Shown here piece by piece: positions 25,333-34,214 of a stretch of DNA of 47,351 bases. A program made the position numbers and the translations under genes. Each line of letters begins with the position of its first letter. Positions within the stretch are counted from its first letter, which is position 1. The notes under the pieces are model-generated. The model was not told the DNA's origin. It saw only the letters and a program-made list of their open reading frames with translations, and did no database searches. The DNA is from an uncultured Prevotellaceae bacterium (GTDB lineage Bacteria; Bacteroidota; Bacteroidia; Bacteroidales; Bacteroidaceae). The stretch spans positions 1-47,351 of the forward strand of contig CAMKEM010000018.1 in NCBI GenBank assembly GCA_946411565.1. The letters run 5' to 3'.

Positions 25333-27846
25333 TTATAATTCTTTGCTGCTATATCCTTCAGAATATCCACTTCCATAGTAGCCATAGCCGCCATATCCAT
25401 ATCCGTAGCCATATCCATAACGGTAACCATAGCGACGATATCCATAGCGTGAATTTGCTGTAAGGGTGCCATTAAGGATTATGCCCATGTTGTTGAAACG
25501 CTGGTCATCGTAATATTCTTCTATGACAGGAAGGAAGTCGAGTTCCATAAGTCCTACACGGATAACGAATAGCGATATATCTGCATGTTTTGCAAGAATA
25601 CTTGTGTCCGCAACTATTTCGACAGGAGGACAATCAAAGAATACATAATCGAACTCCTCACGAATCTCATTGATAAGTTCCGTGAAACGATCATAACTGA
25701 TAATCTCCGCAGGGTTAGGAGGCAGGGTTCCTGCAGGAAGAATGAAGAATGTATCTGAACCTTCACCAGGAACAAGTACTTCATGCCAATCTGCAACCGC
25801 TCCATTGATATAGTCTGATACTCCCTGATTAGGTTTCCCAACATAATCAGAAAGGGAACGACGTCGGAGGTCAAGGTCGATTACACATACCTTCTTTCCC
25901 TTGAGCGACATACATTTAGCAAGATTGTAGCTTATGAATGTCTTACCAGAACCAGGATTTGCGGAAGTTGTCATTATCACCTTGATTTCCTTGTTCTGTC
26001 CAATCATGAATTCGACATTTGTGCGTAGTACGCGGAAAGCCTCATTGATAATGTTACGGCTTCCTTGTTTTACGACTATATGTGCTTGGGATTTAGCACG
26101 TTTCCTGCGGTTTACGCTGCTGTTTCGCTTGAGATTTTTTATCTTTTCAGAAACTGTCTTGACATAAGATGTGCTTTCTTCGTCAGGAAACTCGAGCTGT
26201 GGAAGTTCACCAACAAATGGGATGGACAGCTTCTCTATATCCTTACGTCCACGAACCTTGGTGTTCATGAATTCACGAAGTACAATCACAAGGAATGGGA
26301 AACCGAAACCGATGCCGAGAGCAATCATCCAAATTTTTTTGTTGTTTGGATATGCCTGCTGACTTGAACCGCTTGAGCGCTGAAGAACGCGGGTGTTATA
26401 TGCATCAAATGTCTGGTTCAGATTGTTCTGCTCACGGGTTTGCAAGAGATATGTATATAATTGTTCCTTGATCTTGCGACGACGCTCAATCTCTGCATAT
26501 TTCTTTGCTTTTGAAGGAGTCTTATCTATTTCTTGATTATTACGCTGGTTGTTTGCGTGCAACATCTGAACCTGTGTGTTGAGCATAGTCAGATGTGTAT
26601 CGAGGGTTGTTAATATGCCTTTACGTTGTACTTCCATCTGCTTCATGATATCCCCAATCATTGGGTTGGATTCTGATGAGGCAGAAATTAGGTTGCTACG
26701 TTCGAGAACTAAACTGTTGTATTCGTTTACCTGTAGCTGAAGCGCTGGGTTGTTAATGCCCGCACTAAGTGGAAGGGGTTGGTCGTAGTCTTTTATCTTA
26801 TTTATATAGTTACGGAAATACTGAGTGAGTGTAAGCTCATTTTCAAATGACAAACCTTGATCGTCATAATTGTATGAGCGTTGCATATAGCGCTGTCCCT
26901 CGTTTTCCAGATTGAGAGTGTGGTTTGATACCTGATAGCTGCTCATCTCATCCTCTACATCGTCAAGTTCTTTCTCCAAATCAACAAGACGAGCTTTTAT
27001 GAATTGGTTGGTGGATTTGATAATCTGATTTCGGTCCTCTATCCATTGTTCGTTATAAACAGCAATAAGTGTGTTAAGAACATCATCTGCTCGTTCGATG
27101 TTCAAGTCTGTCAGAGAAAGGTCGATAACTGATGATCTTTCATCTGTGTTTGCAACGTACAAATTGCTTAGAAAATATGATGTTGCTTTTTCTATTGTGG
27201 TTTGTGTAACGGTTATTCTATCGTTTGCACGCCAATGGAATATTTGGGAAGGAAGAATTGTTATATAATATCCGAAAGGTGTTTTTATTGGTTTGTTGAA
27301 TTCTCCTTTGTATTTTAGTTGACCATGCCCAGAGCTATATTTTTTATCCCATTTTATGATAAATTCTTTATCGTTTATGATTTTTACCTCAAATTCAGTA
27401 TTGATTTTGTTTGAAGAAAATTTAGCAATAATAGGAAGGCTTGAACCATATAGCGCAGTATTGCGTAAGTGGCCTCTAACTTCATATTTTGTGTTGAGAT
27501 TTAACTGTTTTACCACTTTTTCCATCAGATCAGGCTTGCGGAAGGCTATAATCTCATTGTTTAATGAAGTGCTCGGCATGATGCTCTTGCCATTTCTAAA
27601 CCTAGTAAAGACGTTATCTATTGCTTCGGTCTCCTTGGCATCTTTGACAACAAGGGATGCACTACGTATATATGTTGGTTGGGTTATACGTATAAAAATA
27701 AAAGCAGCTGAGCATGTAATGGTTATGCAAAGAACGAACCAAAACCAGTTGCTTATACACAGACCAGGAATAGCAGAGAAATCAAAACTGCTACTACTAT
27801 CCTGTTCATTGAGCATTTGTTTTGCTTTATTTTGGGCTTTATTCAT
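25333..27846 (-). CDS. wzc: Wzc-like polysaccharide co-polymerase and tyrosine kinase
   Basis: An 837-residue inner-membrane protein controlling chain length and export. TM1 is near residues 30-52 and TM2 near 505-525, with the periplasmic Wzz/GNVR coiled-coil region between. The BY-kinase domain has Walker A SANPGSGKT (about 625), Walker A' VIDLDLRR and Walker B FDYVFFDCPP. The tail has 14 tyrosines in about 35 residues, alternating with Gly; these are the expected autophosphorylation sites. It lies 3 bp downstream of wza. The DNA for the tail is a short repeated CCATAT/CCGTAG tract prone to slippage. Confidence 0.95.
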   Translation of the reverse strand: MNKAQNKAKQMLNEQDSSSSFDFSAIPGLCISNWFWFVLCITITCSAAFIFIRITQPTYIRSASLVVKDAKETEAIDNVFTRFRNGKSIMPSTSLNNEIIAFRKPDLMEKVVKQLNLNTKYEVRGHLRNTALYGSSLPIIAKFSSNKINTEFEVKIINDKEFIIKWDKKYSSGHGQLKYKGEFNKPIKTPFGYYITILPSQIFHWRANDRITVTQTTIEKATSYFLSNLYVANTDERSSVIDLSLTDLNIERADDVLNTLIAVYNEQWIEDRNQIIKSTNQFIKARLVDLEKELDDVEDEMSSYQVSNHTLNLENEGQRYMQRSYNYDDQGLSFENELTLTQYFRNYINKIKDYDQPLPLSAGINNPALQLQVNEYNSLVLERSNLISASSESNPMIGDIMKQMEVQRKGILTTLDTHLTMLNTQVQMLHANNQRNNQEIDKTPSKAKKYAEIERRRKIKEQLYTYLLQTREQNNLNQTFDAYNTRVLQRSSGSSQQAYPNNKKIWMIALGIGFGFPFLVIVLREFMNTKVRGRKDIEKLSIPFVGELPQLEFPDEESTSYVKTVSEKIKNLKRNSSVNRRKRAKSQAHIVVKQGSRNIINEAFRVLRTNVEFMIGQNKEIKVIMTTSANPGSGKTFISYNLAKCMSLKGKKVCVIDLDLRRRSLSDYVGKPNQGVSDYINGAVADWHEVLVPGEGSDTFFILPAGTLPPNPAEIISYDRFTELINEIREEFDYVFFDCPPVEIVADTSILAKHADISLFVIRVGLMELDFLPVIEEYYDDQRFNNMGIILNGTLTANSRYGYRRYGYRYGYGYGYGYGGYGYYGSGYSEGYSSKEL

Positions 27847-27849
27847 AGT

Positions 27850-28638
27850 TTACTTAACAAAGAGATTTATGATTGAGTATAAAGTCATGCCAAGACCTGT
27901 GAGTCCTGTCCAGAATCCCCATGTCTGGAAGAGGTTACCATTAACTGTTGAGTTACGCTTGGTTTTATCGTTTGGCTCAATATATACAATGTCATTTTGA
28001 TGGACATAGTATGCTGGAGAGTCATAGACATTCTGCATTTTGGTGAGGTCTATCTCATACTGACTGCGCACTCCATCTTCTTCGCGGATGACCAAGATAT
28101 TTTTGCGAAGTGCGTTGATGTCAAGGTCGCCAATCTGGGCAAGGAGCTCAAAGAAAGTGAGACGATCCTTGTCTATGTTGATGCGTTTGCCACCACCTTC
28201 TCCAAGAATTGTAACATATAGACCTGTGTATTCAACTTTCACGATGGCATCATCAACAAGTTTACTGTTACGGAGTATGTTTGTGATGGTATCTGTGATT
28301 TCCTTACGGTCAAGACCTTCAAGTTTTAGTTTGCCAAGTACTGGGAAATCAATTTCACCTTTTTCATCAACTAAATATCCACTTTGACCGTTGCCTAATC
28401 CCATACTGCTCATGCTATTGCCACTATACATATTGAACTGCTGTGACAATTTTTCATTTCGAGACTTAACAAATATGCTCACTCGATCACCAGGTCGAAC
28501 CTTGAATGGGGTCGAATTCCTGATTATTGCAGGGGCTGATGTTCCAGGTTGACGATCTTGGAAATATGCAATATCTTGAGGTGTGCCACATGAAACCATG
28601 AGCAATCCTAATAATATTATCTGGATGTATTTTTTCAT
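27850..28638 (-). CDS. wza: Wza-like outer-membrane polysaccharide export lipoprotein
   Basis: A 262-residue lipoprotein. The signal peptide ends LLMVSC with the lipid-modified Cys17. The polysaccharide export sequence domain follows (FKVRPGDRVSIFVKSRN), then a SLBB-type beta-grasp region (GEIDFPVLGKLKLEGL, VTILGEGG). A hydrophobic C-terminal segment (GFWTGLTGLGMTLYSIINLF) is typical of Bacteroidales members, which lack the alpha-helical barrel length of E. coli Wza. It is the first gene of the minus-strand operon. Confidence 0.92.
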   Translation of the reverse strand: MKKYIQIILLGLLMVSCGTPQDIAYFQDRQPGTSAPAIIRNSTPFKVRPGDRVSIFVKSRNEKLSQQFNMYSGNSMSSMGLGNGQSGYLVDEKGEIDFPVLGKLKLEGLDRKEITDTITNILRNSKLVDDAIVKVEYTGLYVTILGEGGGKRINIDKDRLTFFELLAQIGDLDINALRKNILVIREEDGVRSQYEIDLTKMQNVYDSPAYYVHQNDIVYIEPNDKTKRNSTVNGNLFQTWGFWTGLTGLGMTLYSIINLFVK

Positions 28639-28659
28639 AATTCAACAATTCTTAGGTGG

Positions 28660-28691
28660 CAAAATTAATAAAAAAAAACAATATCTGCAAA
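28660..28691 (-). promoter_or_regulatory. Promoter of the wza-wzc-wzb operon
   Basis: On the minus strand: TTTG (28691-28688), 20 bases, TAATTTTG (28667-28660). It fits the Bacteroidetes consensus and places transcription start close to the wza ATG, a very short leader. Confidence 0.7.
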
Positions 28692-28758
28692 TTATAGGGC
28701 TTGAAATTCGCGTTTATATGATATTATGAGAATGATATGCTCATTTTTCATGGAAAAG

Positions 28759-28790
28759 TTTGTAAATGTCATGGGAAATATGTAACTTTG
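28759..28790 (+). promoter_or_regulatory. tmRNA promoter
   Basis: TTTG (28759-28762), 20 bases, TAACTTTG (28783-28790), an exact match to the Bacteroidetes promoter form. Initiation near 28797 would leave about 30 bases removed on processing. Confidence 0.85.
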
Positions 28791-28825
28791 CATTTGGAAT
28801 ATGTATCATTCCCTCGATTCTATTC

Positions 28826-29220
28826 GGGGCTGACTGGATTTGACAGCGGGACGAGATGGTACGTAAGCATGCAGAGTAACGGCTGTGAACTCTATAATCA
28901 CTTCGGTCAGCAATTTAATTGGCGAAAACAACTACGCTCTCGCTGCTTAATCGAAGTATAGTAGATTAGCTTTATTCCCTTGCTAGGCGAGGGAACGGGA
29001 CATCGCTCAGAGCCCAATCCTTGAGGCTGACTGGTTAATGCGGTGCAATAATATCAGGGATAGTCAACGGCTTGTCTCGTGTCGGTGATGAAACTTTAGA
29101 GAATAAGGCAACAGTTGGTGGCTTGGGTCTTGCTGTTGCACGAAAATGAAGGCCAAGATAAGCATGTAGAAAGCGTATGGTTTCCCCGTTTGGACGAGGG
29201 TTCGAATCCCTCCAGCTCCA
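28826..29220 (+). ncRNA. ssrA: tmRNA (transfer-messenger RNA)
   Basis: Rescues stalled ribosomes. The 5' end GGGGCTGACTGGATTTGACA and the 3' end GGTTCGAATCCCTCCAGCTC form the tRNA-like domain; the acceptor pairs GGGGCTG with CAGCTCC. The tag frame lies at 28921-28950: GENNYALAA then TAA, with the resume Ala or Gly just before. CCA is not encoded. The short frames antisense to it are not genes. Confidence 0.97.
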
Positions 29221-29227
29221 CTTGAAT

Positions 29228-29262
29228 AAAAAGAGCGAACAATTAATTTGTTCGCTCTTTTT
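29228..29262. terminator. Terminator between tmRNA and the PurF-like gene
   Basis: A perfect 15-bp stem, AAAAAGAGCGAACAA (29228-29242) with its complement at 29248-29262. It has T-runs in both directions, so it serves both the tmRNA and the convergent gene. Confidence 0.88.
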
Positions 29263-29277
29263 GTATATCAAATATAT

Positions 29278-30726
29278 TTATTCGTTGTCGAGATTTGTTT
29301 CCTCAAGTGTGTATTGACTGCTGCCATCGAAACAATGTGTGCAGACCATATCCTTTGGAAGCCCGATAGCATCAATGAGTGTTTCTAACTTTGTGAACTT
29401 CAATGAAGTAAGTCCGAAACGATCCTGAATTATGCTGACCATCTTCTTATACTGAGGTGAATCGGTTGTTGCATAAATCTTGAGAATCTCAGGATCCTGT
29501 GCCTTGTCCTCGCCTTCAAGTTCTGCGATGATACGACGTGTTATCAATTCCATCTCGCTCTTTGAAGATGTGAAGTTGATGAACTGACAACCGTAAACCA
29601 ATGGTGGGCAAGCGATACGCATGTGAACTTCCTTTGCTCCAGATTCAAAAAGACACTTGGTGTTGTCTCTAAGCTGAGTACCACGAACGATACTATCATC
29701 ACAGAAAAGAACCTTCTTGTCCTTGAGTACAGCCTTGTTCTGAATGAGCTTCATCTTAGCCACAAGATTACGCATACTCTGGTTGGCTGGTGTGAATGAA
29801 CGTGGCCAAGTTGGAGTATATTTGCTGATAGCACGCATATATGGGCAACCATGACCTGCTGCATAACCGATAGCCATACCAATACCAGAATCAGGAATAC
29901 CACAAGCACAATCTACCTGTGTATCATCCTCCTTACCCATTGCGTAACCAGTTGCATTACGTACGTCCTCGGTATTGCGATTCTCATAGTCAGATGTAGG
30001 GAAACCATAGTAAACCCAGAGGAAAGAGCAAATCTGCATTTTCTTATTAGGCTTACGCAGTTGTTCTATACCGTTGGCTGTTATGCGTACAATCTCACCA
30101 GGACCAAGGAAACGTTCTGTTTCGTAGCCGAGGTTAGGGAAGGCTGTCGTTTCTGATGTAACAGCCCAAGCTCCGTCCTTCTTACCTATAATAATAGGTG
30201 TACGTCCCCAAGAGTCACGAGCTGCAATAATGCCATTTTCTGTGAGAAGGAGCATTGTGCAAGAACCTTTAACCTCGCGGAATACATTCTCGATACCATC
30301 AACAAAATCCTTGCCCTTAACGATGAGAAGACCTACAAGCTCTGTCTGGTTTATCTTGCCAGAAGAGAACTCTGACAAGTGCATATTCTGTTCGAGAAGA
30401 GTATCTGCAATCTGCTCCATGTTGTTAATCTTTGCAACTGTGCAGATAGCGAAGCGACCAAGATGGGAGTTAAAGAGAAGTGGCTGGGCATCCGTGTCGC
30501 TGATGATACCTATGCCTGCATTACCCTCAAATTCATCAAGTTCCTTCTCGAACTTGGTGCGGAAATACGTATTTTCCAGATGATGGATACTGCGTTTGAA
30601 ACCTTTCTCTTCAGAGAATGTTGCCATACCACCACGGCGAGTGCCAAGGTGGGAGTTGTAGTCTGTTCCGTAGAACACATCAGTAATGCAACTTGATGTG
30701 CCTATGGCACCAAAAAATCCAGCCAT
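29278..30726 (-). CDS. PurF-like amidophosphoribosyltransferase paralogue without catalytic Cys
   Basis: A 482-residue protein with a GATase II (Ntn) domain followed by a phosphoribosyltransferase domain. HLGTRRGG (about 26-33) and ARDSWGRTPI belong to the first; VLFCDDSIVRGTQLRDN is the PRPP loop of the second. Canonical PurF exposes Cys1 (MCGI...); this protein starts MAGFFGAIG, so the glutaminase nucleophile is missing. An in-frame TAG lies just upstream of the ATG, so no longer form exists. The first Cys is residue 13. It may be ammonia-dependent, regulatory or use another activity. Bacteroidales often have such a second PurF-like protein. Confidence 0.85.
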   Translation of the reverse strand: MAGFFGAIGTSSCITDVFYGTDYNSHLGTRRGGMATFSEEKGFKRSIHHLENTYFRTKFEKELDEFEGNAGIGIISDTDAQPLLFNSHLGRFAICTVAKINNMEQIADTLLEQNMHLSEFSSGKINQTELVGLLIVKGKDFVDGIENVFREVKGSCTMLLLTENGIIAARDSWGRTPIIIGKKDGAWAVTSETTAFPNLGYETERFLGPGEIVRITANGIEQLRKPNKKMQICSFLWVYYGFPTSDYENRNTEDVRNATGYAMGKEDDTQVDCACGIPDSGIGMAIGYAAGHGCPYMRAISKYTPTWPRSFTPANQSMRNLVAKMKLIQNKAVLKDKKVLFCDDSIVRGTQLRDNTKCLFESGAKEVHMRIACPPLVYGCQFINFTSSKSEMELITRRIIAELEGEDKAQDPEILKIYATTDSPQYKKMVSIIQDRFGLTSLKFTKLETLIDAIGLPKDMVCTHCFDGSSQYTLEETNLDNE

Positions 30727-30733
30727 TTTTGTT

Positions 30734-30841
30734 ATCTAAATAAGAAGTTCAAAATTTTGAGTGCACGAGTGCGTACGATGCAAATAGTAGGTGTCTGCCA
30801 TAGAGGCTGGCGTACGTCTCTGATTTGCGAGTGCAAAAGTA
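30734..30841 (-). promoter_or_regulatory. Promoter and hairpin leader of the PurF-like gene
   Basis: Read on the minus strand: TACTTTTG box (30841-30834), CACTCGCAAAT, then a hairpin closed by GCAAAT/ATTTGC (30828-30780) with inner GTA/TAC and GCC/GGC stems. A partial repeat TGCACTC follows. It aligns with the trpS leader unit (19326-19401), including upstream ATTTTTAGTAC. The closing pair differs in both strands from the trpS copy (GGAAAT/ATTTCC), a compensatory change. Confidence 0.7.
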
Positions 30842-30883
30842 CTAAAAATCCTCGGAATATACAATATAAAGACGGCATTTTTT

Positions 30884-32278
30884 CTATTCTTCTTCCGAAG
30901 TTTCGTCTGTAAGAAGTAAATCCTCGTCAGTTTTCTTCAGTTTGTACTTCCGTTTTGGGTTTTCCTGTGCACCAAACTTCAAAAGTCTAGAGGCTGCAAC
31001 TTCAATACTCTTTCCTGAAGGGCCGCTTATGTTTTTAAGTTCTGTAAATGCTTCTTGGGTTTTGTTCAGTTGTTTTTCTACCTCAAGGAAACGTTCATAG
31101 AATCTTTGCACACGTTCCACAATCGTATTTGCGGTCTTCATCATTTCCTCCTGATTCTCTATCTGCCGAACCTGCTTCCAAGTCATCTCCAGAACTCGAA
31201 GCAACGAGTATAAATTTTGGCTGCCTGTAATGATTACGCCCTTGTCGTATGCATCTTTCCATAGGGTAGGGGCGTTGCTGAGAGCCAACTGAAGTGCACT
31301 TTCCGAGAAAACATACATAAGTACGAAATCCAGTTTCCTTCTACCTTCTTTTATATATGCACTATAATTCTTGCGAGAAAGTTCAATAACATGCTGTCTT
31401 ACAGAGGTAATATGTCGTGTTAAGGCTTCCTGACGCTGTTCGTCGGTCTCTGCGTTGTGATAATCCTCAAATGCTTTGAACGACATCTTTGAGTCTATAA
31501 TAACATCACGCTTATCTGGGAAATGCAGAATAACATCAGGAATCATACGCTTACCTTCCTCTTCGTCATAGATAGTTCGACCACACGAATCTTTCATAGT
31601 CGTCTGCTCCTCGAACTGCAATCCCTCTTCAAGTCCCATATCCTCAAGAAGTTGCTTAAGACGAAGTTCCCCGAAGTTTCCTTGTGTCTTATTCTCGCCA
31701 GTTAATGCCTGAGCCAGTTTGTCTGCACGCTCACCAGCCTCCTTGCTCTGCTGAATGCTTGTCTTGATCGTGGCATCAAGTCTCACCATAGTCTCAGAAT
31801 GCTCACGACCACTTTTCTCCACAGCCTCTTTCATCTGCGATATGCCTTCTTTCAGAGGATTTAGAATAGCACTAAGTTGCTCTTTGTTCTGTGCGGAAAG
31901 CTGTTCTGAACGCTCCTTAAGAATCTTCTCAGAAGTAGTATTGATTTGTTCTTTCAGAAGAGCCATTTGCTGATCTTGCTGAATTTTATGCTGTTGCTTT
32001 AGCTGCTCAATCTGCATGGAATGCTGCTCTTTCAGTTCGTTTACCTGAAAGGCATTCTGATCCATAATACCGGCTATCTGTTTGTCAAACTGACTCTTAA
32101 TCTCCGAAATCTGTGCTGCTTGTTGTTTCTTTACTTCATCCAATTGAAGCATAAGTCCCTCAGCCTTCGCCTTTTCCACATCGCGCGAAGCCTGAATCTC
32201 ATTGTTCTTGTTCTTTGCGATGAGATACCCGATGATGCAACCAACTGCTAATCCAATAATGATGTAAACAATTTCCAT
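30884..32278 (-). CDS. rmuC: DNA recombination protein RmuC
   Basis: A 464-residue membrane-anchored nuclease-fold protein limiting recombination at inverted repeats. It starts MEIVYIIIGLAVGCIIGYLI, the N-terminal helix. A long Gln/Lys/Glu-rich coiled coil covers about residues 35-190, and the RmuC domain follows (GNFGELRLKQLLEDMGL, PDVILHFPDKRDVIIDSKMS). The open frame extends 31 codons upstream, but a TAACTTTG promoter box (32310-32303) lies inside that extension, so the ATG at 32278 is the real start. Confidence 0.93.
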   Translation of the reverse strand: MEIVYIIIGLAVGCIIGYLIAKNKNNEIQASRDVEKAKAEGLMLQLDEVKKQQAAQISEIKSQFDKQIAGIMDQNAFQVNELKEQHSMQIEQLKQQHKIQQDQQMALLKEQINTTSEKILKERSEQLSAQNKEQLSAILNPLKEGISQMKEAVEKSGREHSETMVRLDATIKTSIQQSKEAGERADKLAQALTGENKTQGNFGELRLKQLLEDMGLEEGLQFEEQTTMKDSCGRTIYDEEEGKRMIPDVILHFPDKRDVIIDSKMSFKAFEDYHNAETDEQRQEALTRHITSVRQHVIELSRKNYSAYIKEGRRKLDFVLMYVFSESALQLALSNAPTLWKDAYDKGVIITGSQNLYSLLRVLEMTWKQVRQIENQEEMMKTANTIVERVQRFYERFLEVEKQLNKTQEAFTELKNISGPSGKSIEVAASRLLKFGAQENPKRKYKLKKTDEDLLLTDETSEEE

Positions 32279-32302
32279 TAAAGCAAAATTTTTTCTTGAG
32301 TA

Positions 32303-32334
32303 CAAAGTTACAACTATTCTTCCGATTACACAAG
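32303..32334 (-). promoter_or_regulatory. rmuC promoter
   Basis: Minus strand CTTG (32334-32331), 20 bases, TAACTTTG (32310-32303). It leaves a leader of about 20-25 bases and fixes the rmuC start. Confidence 0.75.
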
Positions 32335-32364
32335 AAAAAACAGTTTTTTTCGTTTCTTGAATAT

Positions 32365-32940
32365 ATGACAATAGAAGAACATCCTTTGCAACCTTTTCTT
32401 CCTGCCAAAGGAAGAGTATTGTTTCTTGGCAGTTTCCCTCCGCCGAAAGCTCGTTGGAGTATGGAATGGTTCTATCCTAATTGGATAAACGATTTCTGGA
32501 GGATTCAAGGTCTTCTTCATTTCAACGACAAGACGTATTTTGAAGTGAAGGGAGAAAAACGCTTTGATAAAGAGCGTATTGTGTCTTTCTGCGAAGAAAA
32601 GGGAATGGCATTCTTTGATACAGCAAGAAAGGTATGCCGATTGAAGGATAATGCTTCTGACAACTTCCTTGAGATACTTGAGCCTACAGATGTCTTTGCT
32701 TTGCTTGAGCAGATGCCTTCTTGCTCTATGGTCGTTACAACTGGTGGAAAGGCGAGCGAAGAAATTTGTGGCTATTTCAAGTCACGAGGCATTATGGTTG
32801 ATATTCCGAAAGTAGGGGAGAGCGTAAGCATTAATTCCAATCTATGGAACGGCACTTGGTGGAGAATGCCAAGCACTTCAAGAGCTTATCCGATGAAATT
32901 AGAGAAGAAAGCAGAATACTATAAATTACTATCTCTATAG
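32365..32940 (+). CDS. Uracil-DNA glycosylase family protein
   Basis: A 191-residue protein of the UDG/MUG superfamily. LFLGSFPPPKARWSMEWFYP corresponds to the first catalytic motif of the group (G-S-x-P), NDFWRIQG is characteristic of the Bacteroidales subgroup, and STSRAYPMK near the end stands in for the HPSP-like second motif. An in-frame TTG extension to 32296 is ignored because it overlaps the divergent rmuC promoter. Base-excision repair activity is inferred; subgroup specificity is unknown. Confidence 0.8.
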   Translation: MTIEEHPLQPFLPAKGRVLFLGSFPPPKARWSMEWFYPNWINDFWRIQGLLHFNDKTYFEVKGEKRFDKERIVSFCEEKGMAFFDTARKVCRLKDNASDNFLEILEPTDVFALLEQMPSCSMVVTTGGKASEEICGYFKSRGIMVDIPKVGESVSINSNLWNGTWWRMPSTSRAYPMKLEKKAEYYKLLSL

Positions 32941-32976
32941 TAAGTTCTTCCCCTCCTTATTCTATATAGAATATAA

Positions 32977-33092
32977 CCAAACTCGGTGTAAGTCCCATCT
33001 AAGTCCCATTATAGATAGGAGCTTCACCGAGTTTGGTTCGGAGGAAGAAGGGACTTGCAACGGATCTGCAACGGAGGTACAACGGACTTACA
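32977..33092. repeat. Dispersed palindromic repeat, copy C
   Basis: CCAAACTCGGTG (32977-32988) pairs with CACCGAGTTTGG (33025-33036). GTAAGTCCCATCTAAGTCCC lies inside, and TTCGGAGG...CAACGGACTTACAT follows. It is close to copy B at 20.8 kb in sequence and order. Confidence 0.8.
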
Positions 33093-33100
33093 TCAAAGAT

Positions 33101-33128
33101 AAAAGCCATCCCGAACGAGATGGCTTTT
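33101..33128. terminator. Terminator of the fucose-type operon
   Basis: Stem AAAAGCCATC (33101-33110) with GATGGCTTTT (33119-33128), 10 bases after the end of the zinc dehydrogenase gene on the minus strand. Confidence 0.75.
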
Positions 33129-33137
33129 TCACTATAA

Positions 33138-34157
33138 TTACATTTCAACGAGGATTCTGAAAACCTTGCCTGGATTCTTACTCCACCATTGCATGGTTTC
33201 GAGGCATTCCTCTGGCTTAACGACTTTCGTGATGAGTTTTTCTGTTGGGCAAGTACCGCGCTCCAGATAGTGAATAACAGCACGGAAATCACTTGGATTT
33301 GCGTTACGAGAACCGCGGATGTCAAGCTCCTTCTGTACGAAATACTTTGTCTGAAAACTAACCTCAGACTTGGCATAGCCGATGCAAACTACACGTCCTG
33401 TGAAAGCAACCTCATTTACTGCGAGATTGTATGTGATAGGACTACCTACCGCCTCGATGATTACGTCAGGACCAAATCCGTTTGTTATATCCTGAAGGCG
33501 CTGATGAACATCCTCTGTCATAGTGTTGATTGCGTAAGCAGCACCCATCTCCTTTGCAAGAGTGAGCTTCTCATCGTCAATATCAGCAGCAATTACGGTA
33601 GCACCACGAGTTACCGCACGAACGATAGCACCCATACCAACCATACCGCAACCGATAACCACAACAACATCAATATCAGTTACCTGACCGCGATCTACTG
33701 CGTGGAAACCTACTGACATAGGCTCAATCAAAGCGCAAGTCTTTGGATCAAGATTTCCTGCTGGGATAATCTTTTCCCAAGGCAACGTGATGAACTCACG
33801 CATAGCTCCATTACGCTGAACGCCAAGGGTTTCGTTATGCTGACAAGCATTCACTCTACCATTACGACAAGAAGCGCACTTGCCGCAATTTGTGTAAGGA
33901 TTGCAAGTAACAACCATTCCTGGTTTGAGATACTCAGGAACACCAGCTCCAACAGCCTCAATAACAGCACCAACCTCGTGACCTGGAATCACAGGATTAA
34001 GAGCCATTGTGTTTCTACCCATGAACGTGTTGATGTCTGATCCGCAGAATCCAACGTAAACCAACTTGAGGAGAACCTCACCAGCCTGTGGCTGTTGTGG
34101 CTTCTCCAAGTTGATAATCTGCAGTTCCTGATTGTGTGAAATCTGAATTGCTTTCAT
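33138..34157 (-). CDS. Zinc-dependent MDR family dehydrogenase
   Basis: A 339-residue medium-chain alcohol dehydrogenase. Catalytic zinc ligands are Cys38 (GFCGSD) and His60-Glu61 (GHE). The structural zinc knot is Cys91, Cys94, Cys97 and Cys105. The Rossmann loop GCGMVGMG indicates NAD(P)+ use. It is the last gene of a three-gene operon with an AKR sugar dehydrogenase and a lactonase-like amidohydrolase, so a role in oxidising a 2-keto-3-deoxy acid or related fucose intermediate is plausible but unproven. L-threonine or sorbitol dehydrogenases are the nearest well-known relatives. Confidence 0.88.
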   Translation of the reverse strand: MKAIQISHNQELQIINLEKPQQPQAGEVLLKLVYVGFCGSDINTFMGRNTMALNPVIPGHEVGAVIEAVGAGVPEYLKPGMVVTCNPYTNCGKCASCRNGRVNACQHNETLGVQRNGAMREFITLPWEKIIPAGNLDPKTCALIEPMSVGFHAVDRGQVTDIDVVVVIGCGMVGMGAIVRAVTRGATVIAADIDDEKLTLAKEMGAAYAINTMTEDVHQRLQDITNGFGPDVIIEAVGSPITYNLAVNEVAFTGRVVCIGYAKSEVSFQTKYFVQKELDIRGSRNANPSDFRAVIHYLERGTCPTEKLITKVVKPEECLETMQWWSKNPGKVFRILVEM

Positions 34158-34214
34158 TTTTTTTATTTAACTCTTTAACCTAAAACCATTCTTCTATTCT
34201 TTCAATTTACCACC

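Noticed and set aside
25173..25472. Met/Ala-rich frame overlapping the wzc tail and wzb start
   Set aside because: It is another frame of the repeated tyrosine-tail DNA, with low-complexity composition.
29035..29271. Open frame on the minus strand over the 3' part of the tmRNA
   Set aside because: It is antisense to a clear tmRNA; the frame comes from the tRNA-like end and is a common mis-annotation.
32279..32371. 31-codon extension of rmuC
   Set aside because: A consensus promoter box lies inside it and the true start has the expected membrane helix.
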